DNA of 64,000 nucleotides from Dyadobacter sp. (GCF_017744695.1 NZ_JAGIAS010000012.1:186001-250000); one strand, 5' to 3'. Shown: positions 17,276 to 26,957, numbered from the stretch's first letter. The notes: generated by a model not told the origin, from the letters alone. Translations and numbers: made by a program.

Positions 17276-18124
17276 ATGAAATCAATAAAAATATTGATGG
17301 CAATGGTGCTATTGCTATCGGCCTTATTATCCCAGGCAGCGATTAAGAATCCGGTGACCGAGAATGTGAAAATAAGCGGTTCCTGTGCGCTATGCGAAGC
17401 GCGTATCGAATCGGCTGCATTTGAAAAGAACATTTCCGAAGCGAGCTGGAACAAAGAAACGAGCATTGCCTCGGTGACCTACAACAGCAAAAAGACGTCG
17501 TTGGACGCAATCCTGAAAAAGATCGCGTTGGCGGGCTTCGATAACCAGCGCTACCTCGCTCCCGACAAGGCTTACGCCGAACTGGAAGCATGCTGCCGTT
17601 ACGAACGTGCCGGCAAAAGCGAGCCCGCAGAGGTAAAACCAGCCGCGCATGAGCACCATGCCATGGACGCCGCCGCAGCCAAACCGGCGGAAGCCGATCC
17701 CCTGAAACCGGTGCTGGAAGCTTATTACGGGATCAAAGACGCGTTGGTAGCTTCCGACGGTAATGCTGCTTCCGCAAAGGCAGCCAGTCTGGTTAAGGCT
17801 ATCAAGGAGGTAAAAATGAACGAACTCGGCCAGGAACAGCACAACGTGTGGATGAAAGTGATGAAAGACCTGGATTTCGACGCGGACCACATTTCCGAGA
17901 CCAAAGACGTAGGCCACCAACGCGACCATTTTTCTTCACTTTCGGAGAATATGTACAAGGTCATCAAGGCCGCAAAACCTTCGGAGGCAGTCTATTACCA
18001 GCATTGCCCCATGGCAAAAGAAGGGAAAGGAGCTAACTGGCTCAGCCAGGTACCTGCCATTAAAAACCCGTACTATGGCGCTCAGATGTTAAACTGCGGC
18101 AAAACCACCGAAACGCTCAAATAG
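17276..18124 (+). CDS. Periplasmic HMA plus DUF3347 copper-resistance protein
   Basis: A 282-residue exported protein. After a signal peptide comes an HMA-like fold (about 27-95) whose metal loop reads GSCALCEARIE (CxxC). A His-containing linker (AAHEHHAMD) leads to a DUF3347 domain (about 140-282) with the family's C-terminal signature YYQHCPMAKEGKGANWLS and IKNPYYGAQMLNCG. DUF3347 proteins accompany copper efflux and multicopper oxidases in Bacteroidota. The oxidase gene follows after about 70 bp. Confidence 0.88.
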   Translation: MKSIKILMAMVLLLSALLSQAAIKNPVTENVKISGSCALCEARIESAAFEKNISEASWNKETSIASVTYNSKKTSLDAILKKIALAGFDNQRYLAPDKAYAELEACCRYERAGKSEPAEVKPAAHEHHAMDAAAAKPAEADPLKPVLEAYYGIKDALVASDGNAASAKAASLVKAIKEVKMNELGQEQHNVWMKVMKDLDFDADHISETKDVGHQRDHFSSLSENMYKVIKAAKPSEAVYYQHCPMAKEGKGANWLSQVPAIKNPYYGAQMLNCGKTTETLK

Positions 18125-18130
18125 TCAACA

Positions 18131-18172
18131 GCCGTCCCGACAGGCATTGTGGTCCGATACTTTCGGGACGGC
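18131..18172 (+). terminator. Hairpin between DUF3347 and oxidase genes
   Basis: A perfect 10-bp stem (GCCGTCCCGA with TCGGGACGGC) is followed by CTCTTCTTAATTAA. It could attenuate transcription between the two copper genes. Confidence 0.5.
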
Positions 18173-18196
18173 CTCTTCTTAATTAACGCACCTGTT

Positions 18197-20491
18197 ATGA
18201 AGGATTTTCAAGGAATCCCACGGATAACGCCTGTAATTTTATGGGCGGTTTTCCTTACTGTTTTTTCCCATGCATTGTTTGCCCAGAAGGTCGTGCGGTA
18301 CGACTTGTATGTCAAAGACACCACCGTCAATTTTACGGGCACGCCCAAACGTGCCATCGCGGTAAACGGGCAGATACCGATGCCTACCCTGACCTTTACG
18401 GAAGGCGATACCGCTGAAATTTACGTGCACAACGAGCTCGACGAAGAGACATCGCTCCACTGGCACGGATTGTTCCTGCCCAACAAATACGACGGCGTCC
18501 CGAACCTGACGCAAATGCCCATCAAGCCGCACACGACGCATTTGTACCGCTTCGCCATTATCCAGCACGGAACGCACTGGTACCATAGCCATACCGAGTT
18601 GCAGGAACAAATAGGCATGTACGGCTCCATGATACTCAATAAAAAGAAGGAACTGCCCATACCGACCGTGCCGATTATCCTCAGCGAATGGACGGACATG
18701 AACCCGAACAATGTACACCGCATGCTGCACAATGCCAGCGACTGGTTCGCCATCAAAAAGGGCGCGACGCAGAGCTATTCCGAAGCGATAGCGCAGGGCT
18801 ATTTCAAGACCAAAATAGGAAACGAATGGAAGCGGATGACCGCCATGGACGTCAGCGATGTGTATTACGACCGGTTTCTGATCAATGGGAAGCATGAAAG
18901 CCAGCTCTCCCAATTCAAACCGGGTGATAAGGTACGATTGCGGATTTCCAACGGAGGTGCTTCTACCTATTTCTGGCTCACCTACGCCGGCGGCAAAATG
19001 ACCGTCGTCGCTACGGACGGTAACGACGTGGAGCCCGTGGAAGTGGACCGGCTGATCATCGCCGTTTCGGAAACCTATGACGTCATCGTGACCATCCCGG
19101 ATGTAAAACCGGGCGCTGCGCCGGTTGCCTACGAGTTTCTGGCTACCTCGGAGGATCGCACGAAATCGGCCTCGCTCTACCTGGGTGAGGGTATCCGACA
19201 ACTCGCGTCGCCATTACCCCGCCTCAAATATTTCGAAGGGATGAAAATGATGAACGGGATGATGAAAATGGACGGCAATCTGGATGACATGGGCATGAAA
19301 ATGAGCCTGAACCAGATGGATATGAATGTAGTGATGTACCCCGAAATCACCGGCCCTTTGAAAGGCAGGAAAAAGGAAACCGACATGGGCGGCATGCAGA
19401 TGGAGAAGTCCGGAACACACGGGGCCGACAGCCACGCCAATCATGCCGACAGGTACAATAGCAATGCAATGTCGTCGATCACCACGCTGAACTATGCCAT
19501 GCTCAAAGCGCCGGAAAACACCTCGCTCCCCAAAGATGCGCCCGTGAAAGAACTCCGTTTCACACTCACCGGGAATATGAACCGCTATGTGTGGAGTATG
19601 GACAACAAGGTGGTTTCGGAACGGGACAAAATCCTGATCAAAAAGGGCGAGAACGTGCGGATGATCATTTACAACAATTCCATGATGCGGCACCCGATGC
19701 ACCTGCATGGGCACGATTTCAGGGTACTTAACGGCCAGGGAGCCAATGCGCCGTTGAAAAATATAATCGACATTATGCCCATGGAAACCGATACGCTGGA
19801 ATTTGCCGCTACCGAAAGCGGGGACTGGTTTTTCCATTGCCATATCCTGTACCACATGATGAGCGGTATGGGCGGGATATTTTCCTACGAGAATTCACCC
19901 GCCAATCCTGAAATACCCAACCCAAGGTTCGCGCAACGCAAACTGTTTGCCGACGACCGGATGTTTCATTTCATGGCTGAAAACGACATTGCCACCAACG
20001 GGAACGACGGCCAGGCGATGGTACAAAATACCCGCTGGAGCATTGGTTCCGAATGGAGGCTGGGTTATAACGACCACCACGGTTACGAGGTAGAAACCCA
20101 CTTGGGCCGGTACATCGGCAGAATGCAATGGCTGATGCCTTTCATCGGCTTCGACTGGCGGTACCGGAGAATGGGAATGGATGAGGTGGAGAGTAACCTG
20201 TTCGGCCAGCGAAATACCAAGGACCAGAGAGCGCTGTTCAGCGCGGGTGTAAACTATGTGCTGCCGATGCTGGTGACCGCCCAGGCGGAGATTTTCACCG
20301 ACGGTAATGTGCGTTTCCAGCTGGAAAGGATGGATATACCCGTCTCACGTCGCCTGCGGATGAACCTCATGGTCAATACCGACAAAGAATACATGGCTGC
20401 CCTCCGGTATATTTTCACCCGTAACGTAGGTGCCACAGCCCATTACGACAGCGACATGGGCTTCGGGCTCGGGCTCACTTTAAACTACTGA
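18197..20491 (+). CDS. Multicopper oxidase (CopA-type) with C-terminal CopB-like extension
   Basis: A 764-residue exported oxidase that likely oxidises Cu(I) in the periplasm. All four copper-ligand clusters are present: HWHG (88-91), HWYHSH (127-132), HPMHLHGH (499-506) and HCHILYHM (547-554). A Met-rich insert (MKMMNGMMKMDGNLDDMGMK, near 350) fits Cu(I) binding. After about residue 585 the protein continues for 180 residues with alternating aromatic/polar strands (QWLMPFIGFDWRYRRMG, ending GFGLGLTLNY), resembling the CopB outer-membrane barrel fused to CopA. ATG 18197 is chosen over a GTG at 18149 because the signal peptide follows it. Confidence 0.92.
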   Translation: MKDFQGIPRITPVILWAVFLTVFSHALFAQKVVRYDLYVKDTTVNFTGTPKRAIAVNGQIPMPTLTFTEGDTAEIYVHNELDEETSLHWHGLFLPNKYDGVPNLTQMPIKPHTTHLYRFAIIQHGTHWYHSHTELQEQIGMYGSMILNKKKELPIPTVPIILSEWTDMNPNNVHRMLHNASDWFAIKKGATQSYSEAIAQGYFKTKIGNEWKRMTAMDVSDVYYDRFLINGKHESQLSQFKPGDKVRLRISNGGASTYFWLTYAGGKMTVVATDGNDVEPVEVDRLIIAVSETYDVIVTIPDVKPGAAPVAYEFLATSEDRTKSASLYLGEGIRQLASPLPRLKYFEGMKMMNGMMKMDGNLDDMGMKMSLNQMDMNVVMYPEITGPLKGRKKETDMGGMQMEKSGTHGADSHANHADRYNSNAMSSITTLNYAMLKAPENTSLPKDAPVKELRFTLTGNMNRYVWSMDNKVVSERDKILIKKGENVRMIIYNNSMMRHPMHLHGHDFRVLNGQGANAPLKNIIDIMPMETDTLEFAATESGDWFFHCHILYHMMSGMGGIFSYENSPANPEIPNPRFAQRKLFADDRMFHFMAENDIATNGNDGQAMVQNTRWSIGSEWRLGYNDHHGYEVETHLGRYIGRMQWLMPFIGFDWRYRRMGMDEVESNLFGQRNTKDQRALFSAGVNYVLPMLVTAQAEIFTDGNVRFQLERMDIPVSRRLRMNLMVNTDKEYMAALRYIFTRNVGATAHYDSDMGFGLGLTLNY

Positions 20492-20503
20492 CAAGCCAAT
20501 CTC

Positions 20504-20556
20504 TTCGAAAAAGGCCCTGATCCCGTAGCAAATGCGGGATCAGGGCCTTTTTCGAA
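20504..20556. terminator. Strong bidirectional terminator after the copper cluster
   Basis: A long perfect inverted repeat (over 20 bp, with GGCCCTGATCCCG in the arm) is bordered by A-run and T-run, 13 bp after the oxidase stop codon. Confidence 0.85.
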
Positions 20557-20752
20557 ATTGGAATAATCCTTGAAATCGGATTTAAAATGTTAAATAAAAT
20601 AATAGAATAATTCCAATAACGGCGCAATTATCCGGTGTAACGTATTGGAATCCCGGCATATTGTGGATACATTCATTCAACCAATACCTATTCCGCCCCC
20701 GTCAGTGGTGAGTCAGGCAGATATTACTTATTCATGTAAACATCAACTGATT

Positions 20753-21217
20753 ATGGAAAACGTGAAAGCGATTGTGATACAGGTTGTAAAGATTTGGCGT
20801 CTTTATAAAACCCAGCAACTGGTACTGACAGCTGCGATGCGCGAGGAGATCCCGTTTCAACTAAGAACGTTGCTAAGCAGGGACTATATGATTTGCTCAC
20901 TGCTGAAAAAGGAAATGGCAAACTTCTACGACGGCCTTCGATGCTGCATGGGCGACAGGTTTCGTCCGGACAGCGACGGAAGCATTATGATGGCCCCGGA
21001 ACGGGACATCCGCATGGTCCTCGAAAGGATTGCGGTTGCCCACCGGCAAATCATCGCCGAATATGAGACACTACTCGACCTGGTGGAAGACTCCAATATC
21101 AACACCAAAATCCTCCATCAGCATCGGAAACAAATAGGCGCCATGACGGACGAGCTCGTGATCCAGTGCGAAAAAATGCGGCCGGCAGAGAAAGAACACG
21201 GCTATATCCCCTATTGA
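20753..21217 (+). CDS. Hypothetical all-helical protein
   Basis: A 154-residue protein from ATG 20753 (the frame extends to 20645, but those residues look non-coding). It is predicted to be almost entirely helical, with segments LRTLLSRDYMICSLLKKEMA and VLERIAVAHRQIIAEYETLL. The pattern resembles a ferritin-like or four-helix-bundle protein, but I cannot assign a family and see no full di-iron ligand set. It stands alone between the copper-cluster terminator and a reductase gene. Confidence 0.6.
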   Translation: MENVKAIVIQVVKIWRLYKTQQLVLTAAMREEIPFQLRTLLSRDYMICSLLKKEMANFYDGLRCCMGDRFRPDSDGSIMMAPERDIRMVLERIAVAHRQIIAEYETLLDLVEDSNINTKILHQHRKQIGAMTDELVIQCEKMRPAEKEHGYIPY

Positions 21218-21330
21218 AGTACGAAAAGGACCTTAGCCTCATCCTGTCGCAATCGCCCCTCAGGATTGTCGTTTTAACCCACCGGACGTTGATTTTAAGC
21301 TCGGTACATTTGTTAAAAAAACACTGAGCT

Positions 21331-21918
21331 ATGCGAAAATTAATCATGAAAATGTCGGTTTCGGTCGACGGTTTTGTAAGCGACGCCGACGGCGGCAAAG
21401 ACTGGCTTTTCAAAACAGGGGACGCCGAGTCGCTGGCCTGGAGTGTCGGAAAGATCCGCGAGGCCGGCTTGATTATCATGGGCAGGAAATCGTTCGAGAC
21501 CATGGCCCCCTACTGGCCGACCGCGACCGGCCCGTTTGCCGCACCCATGAATGAAATTCCCAAGGCCGTTTTTACCCGGAATGGATTTAAAGGGATCGGC
21601 ACAGGGCACACAAGTAACCCGGAATTGTCCTCCGCCGCTGACTCCTGGTCTCAGGCGCGGGTTATGGACGGCGACCTTGCCGAAGGCATCCGGCAACTTA
21701 AATCCGAGGAAGGGAAGCCGATCGTGGCGATCGGTGGCGCGGAGTTTATGCAATGCCTCATTGCAACAGGGCTCATTGACGAGTATCACCTGGCCGTTCA
21801 CCCGGTCGCCTTAGGCTCGGGACTACCGATCTTCACGGGCCTTCAGATGCCCCTTTATCTTAAATTGATTGAGGTGAAGGCCTTCCCGGGAGGGATTGTC
21901 GTGCAGTCTTACGGATAA
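21331..21918 (+). CDS. Dihydrofolate reductase/RibD C-terminal family protein
   Basis: A 195-residue NADPH-dependent reductase-like protein of the RibD C-terminal/DHFR superfamily. Family features are MRKLIMKMSVSVDGFVSDAD at the start, IIMGRKSFETMAPYWPT (the cofactor-side GRKTxE-like motif), and the late IVAIGGAEFMQCLIATGLID and YHLAVHPVALGSGLPIF. Bacteroidota carry many such stand-alone paralogues whose substrate is unknown, so no gene name is given. Confidence 0.9.
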   Translation: MRKLIMKMSVSVDGFVSDADGGKDWLFKTGDAESLAWSVGKIREAGLIIMGRKSFETMAPYWPTATGPFAAPMNEIPKAVFTRNGFKGIGTGHTSNPELSSAADSWSQARVMDGDLAEGIRQLKSEEGKPIVAIGGAEFMQCLIATGLIDEYHLAVHPVALGSGLPIFTGLQMPLYLKLIEVKAFPGGIVVQSYG

Positions 21919-21947
21919 AAAGTCTCAACCGTCAGCGCACGAGCTGG

Positions 21948-22136
21948 TCATTTCCGCCCCCTGCTTCTGCTCCATAGCATATCGAACAACACGATGGCCG
22001 TCAGTACGCCAAGTATCACGGGCAAGGTTGCGCCTATCTCCCAATGTTGGAGCTTGAATTGAATAAGCAACATCAGGATTGCGGCAATCGCTATCAGGAT
22101 TAAGACACGGGCTGTTGTAATGTAGATCTTTTGCAT
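21948..22136 (-). CDS. Small two-helix membrane protein
   Basis: A 62-residue frame starting at ATG 22136, with two hydrophobic helices (VLILIAIAAILMLLIQF and VILGVLTAIVLFDML) and a basic tail SRSRGRK, typical of a small inner-membrane protein. No family is recognised. It is convergent with the reductase gene. Confidence 0.5.
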   Translation of the reverse strand: MQKIYITTARVLILIAIAAILMLLIQFKLQHWEIGATLPVILGVLTAIVLFDMLWSRSRGRK

Positions 22137-22294
22137 ATTCAGTAGCTGAGTGATGTCCCGGGATCAGGATTACCCTATTCACAGTTCTGATTCAGGAACG
22201 TCAGGTCAAAATAGTAACTTTTAGCCACAATCGATATTCCCGAAGCATTTATAAAATTGGTTGGATTCCGGTTAATTTGCGGTAAAAAACCAGC

Positions 22295-24394
22295 ATGCAA
22301 CCAGATCTTCATCATCAAACTATCCTGAATTACCTGACGCAGACCGACAAGCCCATTTTTTTAACCGGAAGGGCCGGCACAGGTAAAACCACTTTTCTGC
22401 AACATATTCGCGCCAACGTAGCCAAAGAAATGGTCGTGGTAGCCCCGACGGCCGTGGCAGCCATTAATGCCGGCGGGGCCACCATACATTCATTTTTCCA
22501 GGTCCCATTGGGCCCTCTCATGCCGGGTGTTCGTGGAAAAAGCACGCCCCAGCCGGCAATCCGTTCGGTCAACCCGGAGAACGAGAAAATGCTTCGCCGG
22601 ATGCAATTGCTGATCATCGACGAGATCAGTATGGTACGCGCCGACACCCTGGACTACATCGACGCGCTACTTCGGCTGGTGAGAGCATCGGCACGGCCCT
22701 TCGGAGGGGTTCAGCTGCTGATGATCGGCGATCCTTACCAGTTACCGCCTGTCACCAACAACGACTGGGATATATTAAGCCCTTTTTATAAAAGCCCGTA
22801 TTTTTTCGACAGTATCGTTTGGCGTACCTCAGGCTTTCTCACCTTTGAGCTATCGCGTGTTTACCGTCAGAGCGACCCCGTTTTTATCGATATCCTCAAC
22901 AGCGTCAGGGACGGCAAGGTCACGGAAAACACGCTCTCTGCGCTAAACGCGCGGCACATACCCCAGCCGGATTTTGAGCTGTCAGACTACGTCACACTTT
23001 CCACGCATAACAACAAGGTCAAAGAGATCAACCAACAACGGCTCGACGAATTGCAGGCCCCTGAGCATCTTTTCAGCGCGACGATTTCCGCCGACTTTCC
23101 TTCCGAAGCGTATCCCGCCGAAAAGGAGCTTATCCTCAAAGAAGGGGCTTACGTGATGTTTATTAAAAATGATAGCTCCGGGAAAAAGCAATACTACAAC
23201 GGACGCGCGGCGCGGGTGTCGCGTATCGAGAACGGGCGTGTGCACGTCACCTTTTTTGATGACGGCTCTGATTTTATCGTAACTCCCGAGATCTGGCAGA
23301 ATGTGAAATATGCTTTGTCCGAGACGGAAGGAAAAATCAGTGAATCGACTGCGGGAACATTCACCCAGTTACCTTTGAGACTGTCCTGGGCGGTAACCAT
23401 TCATAAAAGTCAGGGATTGACCTTCGACAAGCTCGTGGTCGACGTCCGGACCGCATTTGCACCCGGTCAGGTGTATGTGGCCCTGAGCCGGTGCCGCTCG
23501 CTGGAAGGCCTTGTGCTCCTTCAACCCGTCAGCACCGCCAGTGTGATGGTAGCACCTGCCGTGAAAGCATTTATGCAAAACGCCTCCATTAATGCGTGCG
23601 ACAACTCAGCATTGCCAGCCATGCGGCATGATAGTATGCGGGAGGCCGTGCTGGATCTGTTTGATTTTACGATCCTGTCGGAATGCTGGGAGCAGGTACT
23701 AGGATTTATCAGAGAAAATAACACGCTCAATGCGTCCGTCCAACAAGGGACTAACACCATATCCAGGCTGATTGACGCTGAGTTGATCAGGGTCGCGGCC
23801 AGTTTTCGCAAACAGGAACTGCTGACGCTCCTCGACTCGTCCCAAAGCCAGCTTTCAGAAGCACTGCCGGAGAGGCTCACCAAAGCCATCGGCTATTTCT
23901 TCTCCAAACTCGACGAAGCTGTGCGCGAGGCTGGTCATCTGCTTGCCCAATGTGATCAGCATGTGACCGATCCTGATTTTCATTTGCCCGCAGCGCGACT
24001 GACGTACTGCCTCGGGCTGAAAGCAGGCATCTTTTTGAGGCTATCGGAAGCAACAAGCCTGGACAAACTTGTTGTGATTGCCGAAAGTGCGCTAAGCCAG
24101 CATCGCTCCGACAAGGCCGAAACAAAATCTGGAAAAAGCCGCAGCAAAGAGCCTGTTAATGCGGCGCTCTTTGATCAACTCGTCGAATGGCGGGCCCATA
24201 TCGCCGAACAGCGAAACGCCCAACCGTACACCATCGTGTCGGACACCGTATTGGGGCAGGTGGCCGATAAAATGCCCAATACACTAACCCAGTTGTCACA
24301 AATCAAAAACTTCGGACAAGCCAGGGCCTCCGATTTCGGTCAGGACATTATCCGCATTATTCTGGCAAACAACGGGACGTCCCAACTTTTTTAA
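22295..24394 (+). CDS. PIF1-like superfamily 1 helicase with C-terminal HRDC domain
   Basis: A 699-residue ATP-dependent DNA helicase. The Walker A motif is GRAGTGKTT (24-32), the Walker B is LLIIDEISMV (about 109-118), and motif III lies near MIGDPYQLPPV. SF1B motifs V/VI appear in WAVTIHKSQGLTFDKLVVDV and GQVYVALSRCRSLEGLVLL. The last 80 residues form an HRDC-like domain (ALFDQLVEWRAHIAEQRNAQ and TLTQLSQIKNFGQARASDFG), an architecture common in Bacteroidota PIF1-like helicases. It probably acts in replication or repair. It ends 9 bp from the convergent SDR gene. Confidence 0.92.
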   Translation: MQPDLHHQTILNYLTQTDKPIFLTGRAGTGKTTFLQHIRANVAKEMVVVAPTAVAAINAGGATIHSFFQVPLGPLMPGVRGKSTPQPAIRSVNPENEKMLRRMQLLIIDEISMVRADTLDYIDALLRLVRASARPFGGVQLLMIGDPYQLPPVTNNDWDILSPFYKSPYFFDSIVWRTSGFLTFELSRVYRQSDPVFIDILNSVRDGKVTENTLSALNARHIPQPDFELSDYVTLSTHNNKVKEINQQRLDELQAPEHLFSATISADFPSEAYPAEKELILKEGAYVMFIKNDSSGKKQYYNGRAARVSRIENGRVHVTFFDDGSDFIVTPEIWQNVKYALSETEGKISESTAGTFTQLPLRLSWAVTIHKSQGLTFDKLVVDVRTAFAPGQVYVALSRCRSLEGLVLLQPVSTASVMVAPAVKAFMQNASINACDNSALPAMRHDSMREAVLDLFDFTILSECWEQVLGFIRENNTLNASVQQGTNTISRLIDAELIRVAASFRKQELLTLLDSSQSQLSEALPERLTKAIGYFFSKLDEAVREAGHLLAQCDQHVTDPDFHLPAARLTYCLGLKAGIFLRLSEATSLDKLVVIAESALSQHRSDKAETKSGKSRSKEPVNAALFDQLVEWRAHIAEQRNAQPYTIVSDTVLGQVADKMPNTLTQLSQIKNFGQARASDFGQDIIRIILANNGTSQLF

Positions 24395-24403
24395 CGGTCG
24401 GGT

Positions 24404-25174
24404 TCACAAGCTCATCCCGCCGTCGACGAAAATATTCTGGCCGGTGATAAACTTTCCGGCGTCGGAGGCCAGGAGCACCGCCATGGCGGCGCAATCCAGC
24501 GGCTCTCCGACGCCGCCCAGCGGTGTTTCCTGCCTTTTCATGATCCGTTCATCCACCTCGGGCAGCGGCTCGCGGATGCGGGGCGTATCTATGACCCCGG
24601 GCGCGAGGTTGTTGACGGTCACCCCTTTGTCGGCCAGCTGCATGGCCAGATTCCGGACCATATTCAGCACCGCGGCTTTGCTGGCCGCATATACCAGCAT
24701 CGCGGGATGGGGTTTTACCTGCTGAACGCTGCCGATCGTGATGATACGCCCCCACCCTTTTTGGATCATGGAAGGCGAAAACCGTTGTATCAGCAGCATC
24801 GTCGATTTGACATTCACGTTCATCTGGATATCAAAATCGCGCTGCGTAATCTGCTCCCATGGCTTTGCTATTTGTAATGAGGCATTGATGACCAGGATAT
24901 CGGGTTTCACTTTTTTGTTGAGTTGCTTTTCCAGGGATGCGACACTTCCGGTTTTGGAAAAATCGGCGCGGATGACCGAGCTCTTCACACCGAATTCGCC
25001 GATTTCTTCCAGCACATTGGCCACCTGGTCCTGGTCCTCCCGGTAATGCAGGATGATATCCGCGCCGTACTCTGCGAAAGCCAGCGCTATTCCCTCCCCT
25101 ATCCCCTGACTGGATCCTGTGATCAGGGCGGTCTTTCCTTTTAAACTGAGGCTTTTAGAAAGTTTTTTATTCAT
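24404..25174 (-). CDS. Short-chain dehydrogenase/reductase (SDR)
   Basis: A 256-residue classical SDR that would oxidise or reduce an alcohol/ketone using NAD(P)H. It has the cofactor motif TGSSQGIG (about 19-26), the NAS strand (ILVINAS), catalytic Ser in IITIGSVQ, and YAASKAA with Tyr and Lys. The C-terminus is typical (FITGQNIFVDGGMSL). The ATG at 25174 is chosen over the upstream one at 25240 because the residues before it do not match the family. Substrate unknown. Confidence 0.93.
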   Translation of the reverse strand: MNKKLSKSLSLKGKTALITGSSQGIGEGIALAFAEYGADIILHYREDQDQVANVLEEIGEFGVKSSVIRADFSKTGSVASLEKQLNKKVKPDILVINASLQIAKPWEQITQRDFDIQMNVNVKSTMLLIQRFSPSMIQKGWGRIITIGSVQQVKPHPAMLVYAASKAAVLNMVRNLAMQLADKGVTVNNLAPGVIDTPRIREPLPEVDERIMKRQETPLGGVGEPLDCAAMAVLLASDAGKFITGQNIFVDGGMSL

Positions 25175-25320
25175 GTTGTCCGCTTGGTTTAAGGTCTTTG
25201 AGATCGAAAGCTGACAGAGGTTTTGAAAAGATGGTGGCACATTTTTTTAGTTTGACAAGCCTTGGACTACCTGTACTAAAACCACGCCAGGCACCTGACC
25301 TCGCTTAACTGTATCCGATT

Positions 25321-25803
25321 ATGCCCTCAAAACTGATACTTGACTGCGGTAAAATGTTGAAAGACCGGGGACTAAGCATTGCCTTCGCCGAAAGCGCGAC
25401 TGCCGGACGTCTTGCCTCCGAATTTTCGCTGTGCGCCGATTCCGGCGGTATGCTGAAAGGCGGGCTGGTCTGCTACGATGTCTGTGTGAAGGAAAATGTT
25501 TTAGGGATCGATCCGGGTCTGATCCGGCAGTTTACACCTGAATCCGAAGAGGTAACCAGGGAGCTGGCTTTTCGCCTCCGCGACCTGATCAGCTCCGATA
25601 TTCAGGTCGCTGTGACTGGCCTCACCACACTCGGCGGAAGCGAAACACCCCAAAAGCCGGTCGGTACCATGTTCATTCATATTCTGATCGAGGGGCGATC
25701 GATCGCGGTGCGAAATGTGTTCGAAGGATCTCCCGAGCAGATCGTTTTGCTGACGGCCGATTTAGCAGCAAAGACAATTATGAATGAATTGGAGGCAATG
25801 TGA
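25321..25803 (+). CDS. CinA C-terminal family protein (PncC-like amidohydrolase)
   Basis: A 160-residue stand-alone CinA C-terminal domain. Family members deamidate nicotinamide mononucleotide in pyridine-nucleotide salvage. Recognisable features are LSIAFAESATAGRLASEFSL, the GLVCYDVCVKENVLGID strand, VTRELAFRLRDL and IQVAVTGLTTLGGSETPQKP followed by PVGTMFIHI. The family usually reads ESxTGG and VTGxAGPGG at these places. Here these are ESATAGR and VTGLTTLGG, so catalytic competence is uncertain. Confidence 0.85.
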   Translation: MPSKLILDCGKMLKDRGLSIAFAESATAGRLASEFSLCADSGGMLKGGLVCYDVCVKENVLGIDPGLIRQFTPESEEVTRELAFRLRDLISSDIQVAVTGLTTLGGSETPQKPVGTMFIHILIEGRSIAVRNVFEGSPEQIVLLTADLAAKTIMNELEAM

Positions 25804-25812
25804 CGGTCGGCC

Positions 25813-26274
25813 TCATCCGCCATAAGTCGGCCTTCCATGAACAACAGTGTCGAGCTTTTGAATGAGGTCCTCGATAGAAGCGGCATCATTCACTAAACTA
25901 CGGATCTTGCTTACGTTGCCGCCGGAGCTCCAAAAATCCCGTTTTTTGTTAATCGCGGAGATTACTTTGGCTTTCATCTCAGGCAGTTTCAGCTCTCTTG
26001 TTTCCGTTGACAAAACCAGATTCAGACGGATGTTTTGGTTCAGGAAAATAGTATATCCCCAGAACGGTCCGATTCCTTTCACCTTGGTCGCCGCGGTAAC
26101 GAAATAGAGCGTTCCGTCGGAATCGATGATTTGCAGATTCTTAAACAGCCCGTTTGCCAGGCCGGCCGAAGTAGTCCGGGTCAATTTATCCAGGTCCGGG
26201 ACAACATTAAATGCAAAGCGGTCGAAAGTGATTACCGGAAAACGTACCTTATCTACCGTGATGGATTGGTTCAT
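25813..26274 (-). CDS. Conserved-looking hypothetical protein
   Basis: A 153-residue protein starting at ATG 26274. It begins MNQSITVDKVRFPVITFDRF and has alternating strand/helix character with no signal peptide or membrane helix. I do not recognise the family and can give no function. It converges on the CinA-like gene with 9 bp between the stops. Codon use matches its neighbours. Confidence 0.65.
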   Translation of the reverse strand: MNQSITVDKVRFPVITFDRFAFNVVPDLDKLTRTTSAGLANGLFKNLQIIDSDGTLYFVTAATKVKGIGPFWGYTIFLNQNIRLNLVLSTETRELKLPEMKAKVISAINKKRDFWSSGGNVSKIRSLVNDAASIEDLIQKLDTVVHGRPTYGG

Positions 26275-26639
26275 TATGATTCAGACTGACTCTTTTGCAA
26301 ATTAGTATCATTCAAACTATTTCAAATTTCGAAAGTAGCTGATCACAGCTATATTATTCGCATCTATCAAACAAGCAACCGAATGGGCGACTGACGAGTC
26401 GGCCTTTGGATTCGATTTGTTTGAAAGCAATCTCTTCCCATACTTAAACACTATCATAATAATTTGCAAGTTAACGTGTAATACTTTGACAAAAAGTGTG
26501 GCATACCCTGCCTAGTTTTGCTTCACCTGAATGAGCTGCATTAGCTGGCTCCCTGGCAATAACACTATACATACAGTTTCACTTCGCCGTTGGACCCACT
26601 ACCCTGTGGAAGGATTACCAATTTTTCGACGTTACACCG

Positions 26640-26906
26640 AAGATGGGAGTAAATCTATACCGGCTCGAAATATTTGTCGGTATATACCAACCCGACATCC
26701 GAGGTTCTGAAAATCAAGAGTGCGCACCTCTGGATTTTTCAAAACCGGGAAAACCAACAGACAAACCATATGTAGAATCTTTTGATGGAAAGTTTCGAGA
26801 TGGAGGTAGATTGCCGGAACCTCCCGCTATCCAGGAAAAGGCTACGGCCATTCACGCACTAGTAGTATCCCATAACGCTAACAAATACCGCACACGCACT
26901 AGTTGA
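26640..26906 (+). pseudogene. IS3-family transposase (orfB) remnant
   Basis: The frame here encodes LDFSKPGKPTDKPYVESFDG followed by KFRD, matching the conserved rve-integrase block of IS3-family OrfB proteins (usual form SKPGKPTDNxxVESFNGKFRDECL), including the catalytic Glu in ESF. After it the match decays, though VVSHNANKYRT echoes the terminal DYNxxRPHSSL. No DDE Asp residues, orfA or terminal inverted repeats are seen. The rest of 26275-27010 holds no gene, only a hairpin with T-run at 26926-26957. Confidence 0.7.
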
Positions 26907-26925
26907 AAATTGATTCCGGTTTGAC

Positions 26926-26957
26926 GGCCCGACACAGATTCGGGCCGCCAAATTTTT
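26926..26957 (+). terminator. Hairpin with T-run after the IS remnant
   Basis: A 7-bp GC-rich stem (GGCCCGA with TCGGGCC, loop of 7) is followed by GCCAAATTTTTA. It has the form of an intrinsic terminator, possibly that of the lost transposase gene. Confidence 0.55.
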
